Of a DNA stretch of 64,000 nt, positions 44,401 through 53,537 are shown in pieces; position 1 is the first letter of the stretch; each line of letters begins with the position of its first letter. Source of the DNA: JABDFW01 sp035550215 (GTDB lineage Bacteria > Bacteroidota > Bacteroidia > Chitinophagales > Chitinophagaceae); assembly GCA_035550215.1 (NCBI GenBank), contig DASZPM010000004.1, positions 310,001-374,000 of the forward strand, given 5' to 3'. The notes beneath the pieces were generated by a model. The model was not told the DNA's origin. It saw only the letters and a list, made by a program, of their open reading frames with translations, and did not search any database. A program made the translations under genes and the position numbers.

Positions 44401-45366
44401 TTATGATTCTTTCCTGAAAGAGTGCTTTAACCTTTTTAAAAATGCGGCAATGCGATATGCGCGCGATGATTTAATGGCCCTTATTTGTTTGGGGTAATAT
44501 TCAAGCAGCCATTTTTGCGCTATATATTTATTTTTGCCTGAATAATCAGCCAGTACTTTAAGAAACTCAGTCCAATCATCGTTTTTCATCAACGCTTTAA
44601 GATGATTTTCCTGGTTTTTATTTAATTGCTTTTGTAATATTTGCTTAACATCCGAACTAAAATCTTCCTGCAAAAGATAAGAAAGCAGCAGCACCATTTT
44701 CTCCAGCCGTTTTAAACCTTCGGTTGAAGACCAAATGCCGCCGTCGTGTATTCTATAAACCGCCATTGGCTCGGGAAAATATTTTATAAGTCCGTGTCTT
44801 GCGTTAAGCATGTGCAATACATAGTCGCCTGCGGGCGCGTTATAAATCCACGAAGGGAAACTAGTAAATAAATTATTTCGAAAAACAACAGAAGGCGTAA
44901 CAATAAAATTGGCGGTAGCGAGATTTTCTATTGTAAAAGTGTGTTCTTCTTCTGCTTTTTGTTGGTATGGTAATACCAGAATGTCATTTCTTAGCTCGTA
45001 TGTTCGGTGAAAACACAGGGCATAATTTGAATTAGCTTCTAGAAAATCTACCTGTTTTTGCAGTTTATGTTTGTCGCACCAATAGTCATCTCCTTCGCAT
45101 AATGCAATATATTTACCGGAACAAGCTTTTAACGTTCGAACGAAATTTGCCATCATGCCTATATTTTTTTCACTCGTCAAAAGCTTTATCGTACCTGAAT
45201 TGTTTTTTGCATATTCTGCACAAATGGCGCCAGTGCCGTCGTTACTGCAATCATCACCAATTATAATTTCAACGGGACAATTTGTTTGCTGCATTAAAAT
45301 ACCTTCGATGGCATTTGCAATAAATTTCTCCTGATTATAAGTTATGCAGCAAATACTTACTTTCAC
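44401..45366 (-). CDS. Glycosyltransferase family 2
   Basis: 321 residues. VSICCITYNQEKFIANAIEG, EIIIGDDCSNDGTGAIC and LCEGDDYWCDKHKLQKQ (DxD-like EGDDYW), a motif set common in O-antigen GT2 enzymes. Basic C-terminus. Start overlaps the stop of the acetyltransferase gene by 4 bases (ATGA). Confidence 0.88.
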   Translation of the reverse strand: MKVSICCITYNQEKFIANAIEGILMQQTNCPVEIIIGDDCSNDGTGAICAEYAKNNSGTIKLLTSEKNIGMMANFVRTLKACSGKYIALCEGDDYWCDKHKLQKQVDFLEANSNYALCFHRTYELRNDILVLPYQQKAEEEHTFTIENLATANFIVTPSVVFRNNLFTSFPSWIYNAPAGDYVLHMLNARHGLIKYFPEPMAVYRIHDGGIWSSTEGLKRLEKMVLLLSYLLQEDFSSDVKQILQKQLNKNQENHLKALMKNDDWTEFLKVLADYSGKNKYIAQKWLLEYYPKQIRAIKSSRAYRIAAFLKRLKHSFRKES

Positions 45367-45977
45367 TTTGGTATTCTTTTAGCTGGTACTCCGGCAACAA
45401 CAGTGTTATCATCAACGTTACGGTTTACAAGGGCCGACGCACCAACAATGGCATTTTCACCAATTACTATTTTCGGCAATATTGAGGTATTGGTTGCAAT
45501 AAATGCGCCGTCTTTCACTTTGGCATTGCCAGCAAGTACAGCACCCGGGCCTATTTCCACAAAATTACCGATAGTACATTCATGGGTTAATAGTGCGCCC
45601 GTGTTTATAAGGCAACCTTTACCCATTGACACGCCAGCTTCTATTACAGTACCATGTAAAATAACACAGCCTTCACTTATCTCTGCGAAGTTGCTTACGT
45701 TCGCCTTCGGAGAAGTAAATGATGTCAATATACCTCCAAGTTTTTGAAATTTCTCTGCCAGTTGTTTTCTTTTAGCGGGGATGCCTATGCAAATAACAAA
45801 TCTATTGTCAATTAACAATTCGTTTATTACCGCTTCCTCCGTGTTAATTATCTTAAAATTATTTTTTAAAATATCACGATCTACAGGCATATCTGCCCAT
45901 AAAACAATATTGTGGCCGCACGAAAGTAGGTCATCAATCATTTGTAAGACAAGGCCGCCGGCCCCAACAATAAGCAT
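45363..45977 (-). CDS. PglD/NeuD-like sugar O- or N-acetyltransferase (left-handed beta-helix)
   Basis: 204 residues. N-terminal Rossmann-like unit (MLIVGAGGLVLQMI) and a C-terminal hexapeptide-repeat beta helix from about 95, with the probable catalytic His132 in LLTHECTIG and GPGAVLAGNAKV following. Same layout as PglD (acetylates UDP-4-amino sugar) and NeuD (O-acetylates sialic acid). It lies directly after an aminotransferase (one base between), so N-acetylation of its amino-sugar product is the simplest role, giving a 3- or 4-acetamido sugar. Confidence 0.85.
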   Translation of the reverse strand: MLIVGAGGLVLQMIDDLLSCGHNIVLWADMPVDRDILKNNFKIINTEEAVINELLIDNRFVICIGIPAKRKQLAEKFQKLGGILTSFTSPKANVSNFAEISEGCVILHGTVIEAGVSMGKGCLINTGALLTHECTIGNFVEIGPGAVLAGNAKVKDGAFIATNTSILPKIVIGENAIVGASALVNRNVDDNTVVAGVPAKRIPK

Positions 45978-45978
45978 G

Positions 45979-47058
45979 TCAATTATTTTGCACTCTTAAT
46001 AGCACCCTTGCAATCATTCTCTGGTCTGCCGACTTCATGTCGTGAAATAGTGGCAGGCACAATATTCTTGATGCGATAGATTCTGATATAGGACAACTCT
46101 TATATTCAACATACCCCAACGTATTAAGTGATGGATAAAAATAACGCCTTGGGTATACATATTGAAGATTAAGGCTTTCAATACTTTTTAACAACGCAAC
46201 TTCTGATTCAAAAACAATGGGAAAATATGCATAATTAAAATCAGAGCCTGGAGTTAAATTTAAGAATTGCACTTTTAAGCCTTTTAGTAAATCTATATAA
46301 TGTAGCCATTGTTCTTTGCGTCTTGACAGAATATTATCAATATACTTAAGATTGCAAAGACCCATTGCCGCGTGAAATTCAGAGTTTTTTGCATTAATGC
46401 CTGCGCCATCAAATGTAACCGGAGAGGTGTGCCCAAAATTTCTGAATAGCGACAGCGTTTTTAATAATTCTGGATTCATAGTAAATACTGCGCCGCCTTC
46501 AATAGTATGAAACAGCTTGGTAGCGTGAAAACTGGTTGTACTAATATCGCCATATTCAAATATGCTTCTGCCATTTATTTTTGTACCAAAGCAATGAGCC
46601 GCGTCATAAATAATTTTCAGATTATATTTGTCGGCAATAGCTTTAATGGCTATAACATCGCATGGGTTGCCAAATACGTGGGTCGCCAAAATAGCGCTTG
46701 TAGCCGGGGTTATAGCTTCTTCAATTTTATTAGGGTCTATATTAAAGGTCCTTTCACTAATATCAACAAAAACTGGCTTGCAGTTCTCCCATATAAGTGA
46801 GGAAGTAGTTGCAACATAAGAAAAAGGTGTTGTAATAATTTCTCCTTTTAATTTAAGCGCCTTAATAGCCATTTGTATTGCGATAGTGCCATTATTCAGA
46901 AAAAGCATGTGTGGAATATTCAGATATTCCTTTAAGCTTAATTCTAGGTCATTTACAAGAGGGCCATTATTGGTTAACCATGCCCGTTCAAAAATATCAG
47001 CTACATGTCTCTGATATTCTTCTATTGGGGGCAAAAAGGCTTTTGTAACATTAATCAT
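45979..47058 (-). CDS. DegT/DnrJ/EryC1 family sugar aminotransferase (VioA/FdtB-like)
   Basis: 359 residues. Schiff-base Lys181 in TSFHATKLFHTIEGG, Asp152 in IIYDAAHCFG. The MINVTKAFLPP start, WLTNNGPLV and EIITTPFSYVATTSS segments resemble, from memory, the aminotransferases of dTDP-sugar pathways (VioA, FdtB). Forms a pair with the acetyltransferase downstream. The matching 4-keto-6-deoxy sugar could come from the PglF-like dehydratase in this locus or from enzymes elsewhere; no dTDP-glucose dehydratase (RmlB) is in the window. Confidence 0.85.
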   Translation of the reverse strand: MINVTKAFLPPIEEYQRHVADIFERAWLTNNGPLVNDLELSLKEYLNIPHMLFLNNGTIAIQMAIKALKLKGEIITTPFSYVATTSSLIWENCKPVFVDISERTFNIDPNKIEEAITPATSAILATHVFGNPCDVIAIKAIADKYNLKIIYDAAHCFGTKINGRSIFEYGDISTTSFHATKLFHTIEGGAVFTMNPELLKTLSLFRNFGHTSPVTFDGAGINAKNSEFHAAMGLCNLKYIDNILSRRKEQWLHYIDLLKGLKVQFLNLTPGSDFNYAYFPIVFESEVALLKSIESLNLQYVYPRRYFYPSLNTLGYVEYKSCPISESIASRILCLPLFHDMKSADQRMIARVLLRVQNN

Positions 47059-47060
47059 AT

Positions 47061-48326
47061 TTATTTAATCATAGCATTTATAAACTCAATTCTTGGTGCC
47101 ACCTGCATATTAGTATTAAAAAGAGATGTCAACTTTTTATTTCCGGCCAGTGCAACATTTCTTATAGCATAAGGGTTGTTTAGTAACAGCGTTATTTTAG
47201 TAATTATGGAATATGGGTTGCTTTCAATGTAAAAAAAGTCACTGTCGTCTTTAAATCCTGGGCAGATATTATCACCCGTCGGATCTGCTGTCATCATTGC
47301 TGCACCAAACAACCCTGCTTCAATTACAGCCGCAGTAGGAAAGCCATCAAAAGAGCCAACCCCGAGAATATTGGATTTTACGGGAGACAAAATAAAATCT
47401 ATATCCATGTAAAATTCCTTAAACCAATCAAAATAGCGATATCCATAAAAGAAAATACTTGTTTCCTCAACCGGATATATCATATCCTCTGCAGAAAAGC
47501 CTCCAACAACGTGAAAACGAATAAAACTGTATAGTTTTGATAAGTATGACGCTACTTTGCAAAATATTTCAAAGCCTTTGTCTATACCAAAGCGAGAATA
47601 TTTGGCAGCTACAAAGCAAATGTCCAATGTATCCTTTCCGGCTTTGTAATATTTTTTTTCTGTGGTAACGCTATAATTTTCAATCTCCATCGGACTCCCA
47701 TATATAAATTTAACTTTTGCTGGGTCAAAATTCAATCTTTCCAAAATATAATCGTACACGCTTTGCTGGGTAACAAATACACCCTTAAACAGGGGGGTAT
47801 TTTTAATCTCAGTCAAAAATGATTCACAATTTTTATCGTACAATTTAAAACCCCCTCCGGGGTAAAGTGTAAAGGCGAAGGGTATTTTATGAAAATTGAG
47901 CAGTGGATATATTTGCAATAGGTTATTATAAAAGAGGCAATAAGCCAATCTTGTATTAATATTTATTTTTTCGGGCTGATTAATTAAAGTTATTGAGTCA
48001 ATACTTATTTGTGAGCCGTATTTTTTTATAAACTTTATTTTATCTGTTTCAATGTCCTGATACCGTAACACGCCTTTTGTCTCATAGGAATTTAGTAAGC
48101 ATACTAATAGTGAATCGGGAATTTTTTTTAAATAAGTCACGATTTCCGCACACCGCCAAGAGCCTAACAGATTTGGCAGAAAATCATCAAAAATTATCAG
48201 AGAATTTTGCTGAGCTGAGTCATAAAAAAAATGATTAATGTTCAGCGTCATTGAATTACTTGTAGATTGTTTTGCAAGCCCTAACGATTTTCTTAGTCGC
48301 TTAATCATTTTCTTATAGTAATACAT
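47061..48326 (-). CDS. Putative glycosyltransferase, divergent GT-B fold
   Basis: 421 residues. The C-terminal half has GT4-like features: DICFVAAKYSRFGIDKGFEI, FHVVGGFS and a block SFDGFPTAAVIEAGLFGAAM in place of the E-x7-E motif. The N-terminal half shows no motif I know beyond FTLYPGGGFKLYD. Basic first 30 residues. Lies two bases upstream of the aminotransferase and one base after the ABC ATPase, so it is part of the operon. A role in glycan assembly is inferred. Confidence 0.6.
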   Translation of the reverse strand: MYYYKKMIKRLRKSLGLAKQSTSNSMTLNINHFFYDSAQQNSLIIFDDFLPNLLGSWRCAEIVTYLKKIPDSLLVCLLNSYETKGVLRYQDIETDKIKFIKKYGSQISIDSITLINQPEKININTRLAYCLFYNNLLQIYPLLNFHKIPFAFTLYPGGGFKLYDKNCESFLTEIKNTPLFKGVFVTQQSVYDYILERLNFDPAKVKFIYGSPMEIENYSVTTEKKYYKAGKDTLDICFVAAKYSRFGIDKGFEIFCKVASYLSKLYSFIRFHVVGGFSAEDMIYPVEETSIFFYGYRYFDWFKEFYMDIDFILSPVKSNILGVGSFDGFPTAAVIEAGLFGAAMMTADPTGDNICPGFKDDSDFFYIESNPYSIITKITLLLNNPYAIRNVALAGNKKLTSLFNTNMQVAPRIEFINAMIK

Positions 48327-48327
48327 T

Positions 48328-49605
48328 TTACTTTATTTTATCAACTTGCCATTTTGTTTGTGGCCGTAGTACCCCACCCCAATACCCATAATAATTAGAC
48401 GTATCAACATTGTTCGCATGCATTTCTACCATAATAATGCTTTCCAATTCTGTCAAAACTGTTCGCCCATTTTCTACAAGAAGTATATTGAAATAATAAT
48501 TTCCTGAATTAAATAAATTTGCAGGTATCGTAAGCCGCCCTTTATATGTGCCGGCCGCATGCGGGTGTAGTGAATATTTTTTTTCAGAGCTGGGAGTTGA
48601 GAAAGCATACACGCCTTTTGCATCAAAGACAGACACAGATAAATTTAATACCCTATTGTCTTTTTTGTTTACATAAGTAATCTCGATCGTGATTTCATTT
48701 TCAATACCCGCTACACCAGCTATTACCCCATTTACTAGTAACGCAACATCTGTTATAAATGAGTATTTATCATCTCGTGTATCAGCTTCTGTAAAGTGCA
48801 CTTCGCTGCTGCGGGAGCCCTCAAGATAAGTTGCTATGCAAGTTGTAACATCGGCTGTAAGCTTTACCATGCCGTTTTTTAGCAAAAGGCCTTTGTTGCA
48901 AATTTGGCTTATTGCCTGCAGGTTGTGGCTTACAAATAAAATTGTTCGGCCTTCTTTGTTACTTACATCCTTCATTTTGCCAAGGCATTTTTTTTGAAAT
49001 TCTGCGTCACCTACAGCAAGCACCTCGTCAACTATCAGTATTTCCGGTTCAAGATGAGCGGCAACTGCAAACGCAAGCCGTACGTACATGCCGCTGCTGT
49101 ATCTTTTTACTGGTGTATCAATGTACCGCTCAACACCGGCAAAATCAACTATTTCATCAAATTTTGATGTTATTTCTTTTTTTGTCATCCCCAAAATAGC
49201 TCCGTTCAGGTAAATGTTGTCGCGGCCGGAAAGGTCAGGATGAAACCCCGTACCAACCTCCAGTAGTGATGCAATTCTTCCTTTTATTTTTATCTCACCG
49301 GTTGTTGGGGCTGTAACTTTTGAGAGTAGTTTTAGCAGCGTTGATTTGCCCGCACCATTTCTGCCTATTATACCTAAAACCTCGCCCTGTTTCACCTCGA
49401 AATTTATGCCTTGTAGCGCCCATACATACTCGCTTGTGCCTTTTTTTGTACGGTCATTCTCCTGGCCAATTTTTAAGTAGGGGTCTTCTTTTCCCCGCAC
49501 TAAATGCCACCACCTATTTATGTCCTGGTTAAGACTTTTCCTTCCTACCTGGCCCAGGCGGTACTGCTTTGAAATGTTTTCAACTTTTATTATTGTATTA
49601 CTCAT
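48328..49605 (-). CDS. wzt: Polysaccharide ABC exporter ATPase (Wzt type) with C-terminal carbohydrate-binding domain
   Basis: 425 residues. Walker A GRNGAGKS (81-88), signature YSSGM (169-173), Walker B ILIVDE (189-194), H-loop SHN. The insertion before Walker A (about 20-60) is usual in the Wzt/TagH subfamily. Residues ~265-425 form a beta-rich extension like the Wzt domain that binds the capped end of O-polysaccharide. Energises export of the undecaprenyl-linked glycan with the permease four bases upstream. Confidence 0.92.
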   Translation of the reverse strand: MSNTIIKVENISKQYRLGQVGRKSLNQDINRWWHLVRGKEDPYLKIGQENDRTKKGTSEYVWALQGINFEVKQGEVLGIIGRNGAGKSTLLKLLSKVTAPTTGEIKIKGRIASLLEVGTGFHPDLSGRDNIYLNGAILGMTKKEITSKFDEIVDFAGVERYIDTPVKRYSSGMYVRLAFAVAAHLEPEILIVDEVLAVGDAEFQKKCLGKMKDVSNKEGRTILFVSHNLQAISQICNKGLLLKNGMVKLTADVTTCIATYLEGSRSSEVHFTEADTRDDKYSFITDVALLVNGVIAGVAGIENEITIEITYVNKKDNRVLNLSVSVFDAKGVYAFSTPSSEKKYSLHPHAAGTYKGRLTIPANLFNSGNYYFNILLVENGRTVLTELESIIMVEMHANNVDTSNYYGYWGGVLRPQTKWQVDKIK

Positions 49606-49608
49606 TGG

Positions 49609-50499
49609 TTAAACCGTGTCCATGAAAGTTCTTTCTACTTTTGAGAATATTAGTATACCGATAAAAAGGGTAAATAGGGTAAATGCACAACTGTATATAA
49701 ACCAACCCACACTTATTGTTCCTTCTCCTAAAATGGCATACCTAAAACCCTCAATAAGAGACGATAGGGGATTGGATAGCAGGAGAGTTTGATATTGTGG
49801 GTGTTTTAGCGCGACATATTTAAAAGGATACGGTACTGGTGATATATACATCATCAACTGCATGCCGAATGTTACTAACACCGTAAAATCCCTGTACTTG
49901 GTCGTGACTGATGATATTATTATTCCTCCGCCCAGCCCTAAGCCTGCCATAGCAAGTATGATTACCGGTAGCAACAGAAGGTGCGGGCCAAAATGATATG
50001 AAAAATAAGGGTAAGAATTTTTATCGATAAATAGAAAGTACAGAATAACTATAACCAGTAAACATAATTGAATACCAAATTTTACCATATTGGATATGAT
50101 GACCGATATTGGTAAAACAAGCCTGGGAAAATAAACCTTTCCAAATATAGATGCATTAGCTACAAAAACACCGGAGGTTGCCGTAAAGCAGGTTGAAAAA
50201 TAATTCCATATTGTTATGCTGCTCATGTAAAACACAGGTGGGGGGACAGGTTTTGTATCAATGCCGGCAACCTTATTAAAAACAAAAAAGAAAACAATTG
50301 TGGTAAAAATGGGTTGTATAACATACCAAACCGGGCCCAATACTGTTTGCTTATATTGGGCGGCCATATCACGTTTTACAAAAAGCAGCACCAGGTCTCT
50401 GTAGTGCCATACCTCACGCAGCTTTATGTCAAGTAGTTTTTTGCGAGGCGTTATTACCTCCGTCCAGTTGTTGTTATCAATTATTGGTATTCCGGGCAT
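49609..50499 (-). CDS. wzm: Polysaccharide ABC exporter permease (Wzm type)
   Basis: 296 residues with six membrane segments. ABC2-type signature: LREVWHYRDLVLLFVKRDM near 27-45, KQTVLGPVWYVIQPI, and LSNPLSSLIEGFRYAI near the C-terminus. Partner of the downstream Wzt ATPase. Cytosolic synthesis of the whole chain followed by ABC export is normally an alternative to Wzx/Wzy; here Wza/Wzc are encoded in the same locus. Confidence 0.92.
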   Translation of the reverse strand: MPGIPIIDNNNWTEVITPRKKLLDIKLREVWHYRDLVLLFVKRDMAAQYKQTVLGPVWYVIQPIFTTIVFFFVFNKVAGIDTKPVPPPVFYMSSITIWNYFSTCFTATSGVFVANASIFGKVYFPRLVLPISVIISNMVKFGIQLCLLVIVILYFLFIDKNSYPYFSYHFGPHLLLLPVIILAMAGLGLGGGIIISSVTTKYRDFTVLVTFGMQLMMYISPVPYPFKYVALKHPQYQTLLLSNPLSSLIEGFRYAILGEGTISVGWFIYSCAFTLFTLFIGILIFSKVERTFMDTV

Positions 50500-50511
50500 A
50501 TAAGGCTAATG

Positions 50512-51636
50512 CTATAAAATATCTGTAAATAATTTTTGTTTTTCTATGTTCCAGAATTGCTCAGTTTGTAAAATTCCTGATAACAGAACGTTACTTTTTC
50601 CGGCGCCAAATAACTGTTTAGCACCAATTTTTTTGGTTTTGGCCTTATGTATTGCGGCTAATATTTCGCTGGTTAAAGCCGCACAGTGAATAATGTCAGG
50701 ATTGTTACTCCGCTTATTTTGCCTTGTACCTACATTTATAGTGGGTATGCCATAAAACGGCGCTTCCCTTATGCCGGCGCTGCTGTTGCCAATAATAAAC
50801 TGCGAATTCTTTATGAGTGTCAAGAATGATTCAAAGCGTATTGACGGGAACACCTTAAAGCTTTTGTTATCATGAATGTTCCGTATTTGTTGCATTATAA
50901 ATTCGGCGCCCTTGTCATTATTGGGAAACAAAGCAATATAATTCAGGCCTGATTTTTTGAGTGCAGCGAAATAATTTTTCGCCTGCTGTTCAAGGGTTTC
51001 GATTTCTGTTGTAACAGGGTGAAAAAGTGAGATGGCATATTCTTCAAAGGAAACTTTATAATGCTTTTTAACAGATGCCAGCGAAGGTAGCTTGTGTGAC
51101 GACATTACATCTATATCCGGGGAGCCGATGACATATATGTTTGATTCAATTTCACCCATCTGTGTTAATCTTTTTTTGGCATCCTCGTTGGCAACAAAAT
51201 GGGTGTGGCTGAGTTTTGATACTGCGTGCCTGAATAATTCATCAATCGTGCCTGACAATTCACCCCCTTCAATGTGCGCCACCAGTATGTTATTGATTGA
51301 GCCGACACAGGCGCCCGCCAGGGCTTCAACTCTGTCACCATGCACAATTATTAAGTCGGGCTTTACCAGGTGAATATAACTTGCAAACCCCTGTATGGTG
51401 CGGCCAAGCGTCATGTCCATTACAGAGTCGCTATCGTGATTGATGAATTTGAAAATATTGGGATAACCATATGATTCAATTTCTTTAATGGTAAAGCCGT
51501 ATTTTTCATCCATGTGCATGCCTGTCGCAAAAATGTGCACTTCAAATCTTGCATTGTTGTTTAGTATCTCAATAAGGGATTTCAGCTTGCCAAAATCTGC
51601 GCGTGTACCCGTGAGAAACACAATTTTTTTCTTCAT
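50512..51636 (-). CDS. neuC: UDP-N-acetylglucosamine 2-epimerase (hydrolysing), NeuC/LegG type
   Basis: 374 residues from the ATG at 51636, whose A is the last base of the neuB stop (TGATG). The frame extends six codons upstream, but the family begins KIVFLTGTRADFGK. Motifs: TGTRADFGKLKSL, VHGDRVEALAG and HIEGGELSGTIDELFRHAVSKL. NeuC makes ManNAc from UDP-GlcNAc; the homologous LegG acts on UDP-2,4-diacetamido-trideoxy-glucose. Both are compatible here because the locus has a PglF/PglE-like pair that could supply the diacetamido sugar. Confidence 0.88.
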   Translation of the reverse strand: MKKKIVFLTGTRADFGKLKSLIEILNNNARFEVHIFATGMHMDEKYGFTIKEIESYGYPNIFKFINHDSDSVMDMTLGRTIQGFASYIHLVKPDLIIVHGDRVEALAGACVGSINNILVAHIEGGELSGTIDELFRHAVSKLSHTHFVANEDAKKRLTQMGEIESNIYVIGSPDIDVMSSHKLPSLASVKKHYKVSFEEYAISLFHPVTTEIETLEQQAKNYFAALKKSGLNYIALFPNNDKGAEFIMQQIRNIHDNKSFKVFPSIRFESFLTLIKNSQFIIGNSSAGIREAPFYGIPTINVGTRQNKRSNNPDIIHCAALTSEILAAIHKAKTKKIGAKQLFGAGKSNVLLSGILQTEQFWNIEKQKLFTDIL

Positions 51637-52676
51637 CAAACTATATCCTCCCAATGTATTTGTTCGTCGGCAGCAATATTTTTACCCGCAGTTCTGCCAA
51701 GTATATTATGATAATGTTCTGCCAAAATGCCGCCTTTACCGGGCCTTTTTACCCAAATATTTTGTGCTGTAAAAACTTCATTTTTATTTATTGGCTTAAT
51801 AGTGCATACGGTAGCAAACGCAAAATCAATAGTCACCTGTTCTTCAGGTGCGGGGCCTTTATGCCCGCCCCTTTGCCGGGCAATAATTTTTGAGCCTTTA
51901 ATTAAGTCAGCACAGGCTTTCGCATCCATAGAGCAAATAATATCCGGCCCGGGCCTTTCGATGCTATCAGTAAAATGCCGTTCTAGTATTGATGCGCCCA
52001 GTGCTACAGCGCCAAAACATGCATGGTTTGATAACGTATGGTCTGATAGGCCTACTACTGCTTTTGGAAAATAATGTTGTAGTTCAGACATTGCACCCAG
52101 GCGTACCAGGTTATCAGGGGTAGGGTAGAGGTTTGTGGTATGAAGCAAAGCGTAAGGAATTTTGTTGTCTTCAAAAATTTTTACCGCTTTAGCAATGCTT
52201 TCAATCGTATTCATCCCGGTACTTAGAATAACAGGCTTACCAAATGACGCAATATGATGCAATAGCGGATAGTTATTGCATTCACCACTTCCTATTTTAT
52301 AAGCGGGAATACCCCAACTGTGCAGCCTGTTTGCTGCTGCCCGGCTGAAAGGTGTGCTTATGAATATCATACCGTTGCTTTCAACGTAGTTCTTTAAAGC
52401 AAGTTCATCTTCCTCTTTCAGTGCGCAACGGCGCATTATTTCGTAAATACTAATATCTGCATTGCCGGGGATAGCCTTTTTTGCAGCGCTGCTCATTTCA
52501 TCTTCAACAATGTGGGTTTGATGCTTTACAACTTCCACACCTGCTTCTTTTGCAGCATCCACCATTAGCCTGGCTACCTCAAGGCTGCCTTCATGGTTAA
52601 TGCCAATTTCAGCAATAACCAATGGCTCAAATTCATATCCAATCTTTCTGCCTGCTATTTCAAAAAAAGGATGCAT
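51636..52676 (-). CDS. neuB: Nonulosonate (N-acetylneuraminate/legionaminate) synthase NeuB family
   Basis: 346 residues. TIM-barrel with EIGINHEGSLEVA, STPFSRAAANRL, KIGSGECNNYPLLH, LHTTNLYPTP and GLSDHTLSNHA, then a C-terminal antifreeze-like (SAF) domain from about 285 (NKNEVFTAQNIWVKRPGKGG). Condenses ManNAc (or its 2,4-diacetamido-6-deoxy analogue) with phosphoenolpyruvate. Pairs with NeuC (one-base overlap). Whether the product is Neu5Ac or a legionaminic-type acid is not decided by inspection. Confidence 0.9.
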   Translation of the reverse strand: MHPFFEIAGRKIGYEFEPLVIAEIGINHEGSLEVARLMVDAAKEAGVEVVKHQTHIVEDEMSSAAKKAIPGNADISIYEIMRRCALKEEDELALKNYVESNGMIFISTPFSRAAANRLHSWGIPAYKIGSGECNNYPLLHHIASFGKPVILSTGMNTIESIAKAVKIFEDNKIPYALLHTTNLYPTPDNLVRLGAMSELQHYFPKAVVGLSDHTLSNHACFGAVALGASILERHFTDSIERPGPDIICSMDAKACADLIKGSKIIARQRGGHKGPAPEEQVTIDFAFATVCTIKPINKNEVFTAQNIWVKRPGKGGILAEHYHNILGRTAGKNIAADEQIHWEDIV

Positions 52677-52736
52677 TTTTTTTTAAGTGGTTCCTATAGT
52701 GTACAAAAAAAATAGCAGATAGTTTCAACTTTATTT

Positions 52737-53537
52737 CTACCATGCCGTCCATCCTCCGTCAACAATTAAATTGTGGCCTACAACGTGGCTGCTTGCATCG
52801 CTGGCCAAATAAACTACAGCCCCACGCAATTCAGTCTTATCACTCATTCTGCCAATGGGATTTAACTTTTCAAATCTCTCTAAAAAGAGGCCATGATGCC
52901 CGTTAAAAATACCCCCAGGCGTTATTGAGTTTACGCGCACCCCCTTAGATGCCCATAGTGTGGCTACGTATTTGGTCAGGCCAATAACGCCATGTTTACT
53001 TACAGAATAAGCCACCGGCTGCGATATACCCGTACCTGGGTAAATATTATGATTGGGACTTACAACGCCGTATAACGAAGCCAGGTTTATAATTGAACCC
53101 TTGCCCTGTTTTAACATTTGCCTGCCGGCTACCTGGCAGCCTAGAAATGTACCTGTAAGGTTTACGTTGATGATAGCGTTCCAGTCTTCAACCGGGAAAT
53201 CCTCGAAGCTTGCGTCGAAATTGGCGCTTTTGCTTTGATTAGTAAAGCCAGCATTGTTAATCAATACATCAATACTTCCATATTCAGCGGTTACCTCCTC
53301 AACCAGAAATTGCCAGCTTTCTTTTGAAGTTACGTTGCAATATTTTGCAATGGTATTTATTCCCTGCTGTTGTAGTGCTGCTACTGCTGCATTACACTTT
53401 TCTTCGTTAAAATCAGCCAGTATAACAGTAGCGCCGTACATGTTCAGCGCAATGGCATGTTCCGATGCCAGCAAACCCGCTCCCCCGGTTACAATGGCTG
53501 TTTTGCCTGAGAGATCAAATAAATCATTTTTTGCCAT
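52737..53537 (-). CDS. Short-chain dehydrogenase/reductase in the nonulosonate block
   Basis: 266 residues. Cofactor motif TGGAGLLASEHA (17-28; the final Gly of the usual TGGxGLLG is Ala), NNAG (89-92), catalytic Ser/Tyr/Lys in NLASLYGVV and YSVSKHG. SDRs of this kind are found beside CMP-nonulosonate genes (for instance ptmA next to ptmB in Campylobacter). Probably oxidises or reduces a sugar precursor; the exact step is unknown. Overlaps the CMP-sugar synthetase by 14 bases. Confidence 0.85.
   Translation of the reverse strand: MAKNDLFDLSGKTAIVTGGAGLLASEHAIALNMYGATVILADFNEEKCNAAVAALQQQGINTIAKYCNVTSKESWQFLVEEVTAEYGSIDVLINNAGFTNQSKSANFDASFEDFPVEDWNAIINVNLTGTFLGCQVAGRQMLKQGKGSIINLASLYGVVSPNHNIYPGTGISQPVAYSVSKHGVIGLTKYVATLWASKGVRVNSITPGGIFNGHHGLFLERFEKLNPIGRMSDKTELRGAVVYLASDASSHVVGHNLIVDGGWTAW

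Noticed and set aside
45403..45747. 114-codon plus-strand open frame within the polysaccharide locus
   Set aside because: Entirely antisense to the PglD-like acetyltransferase, whose repeat structure creates the open frame.
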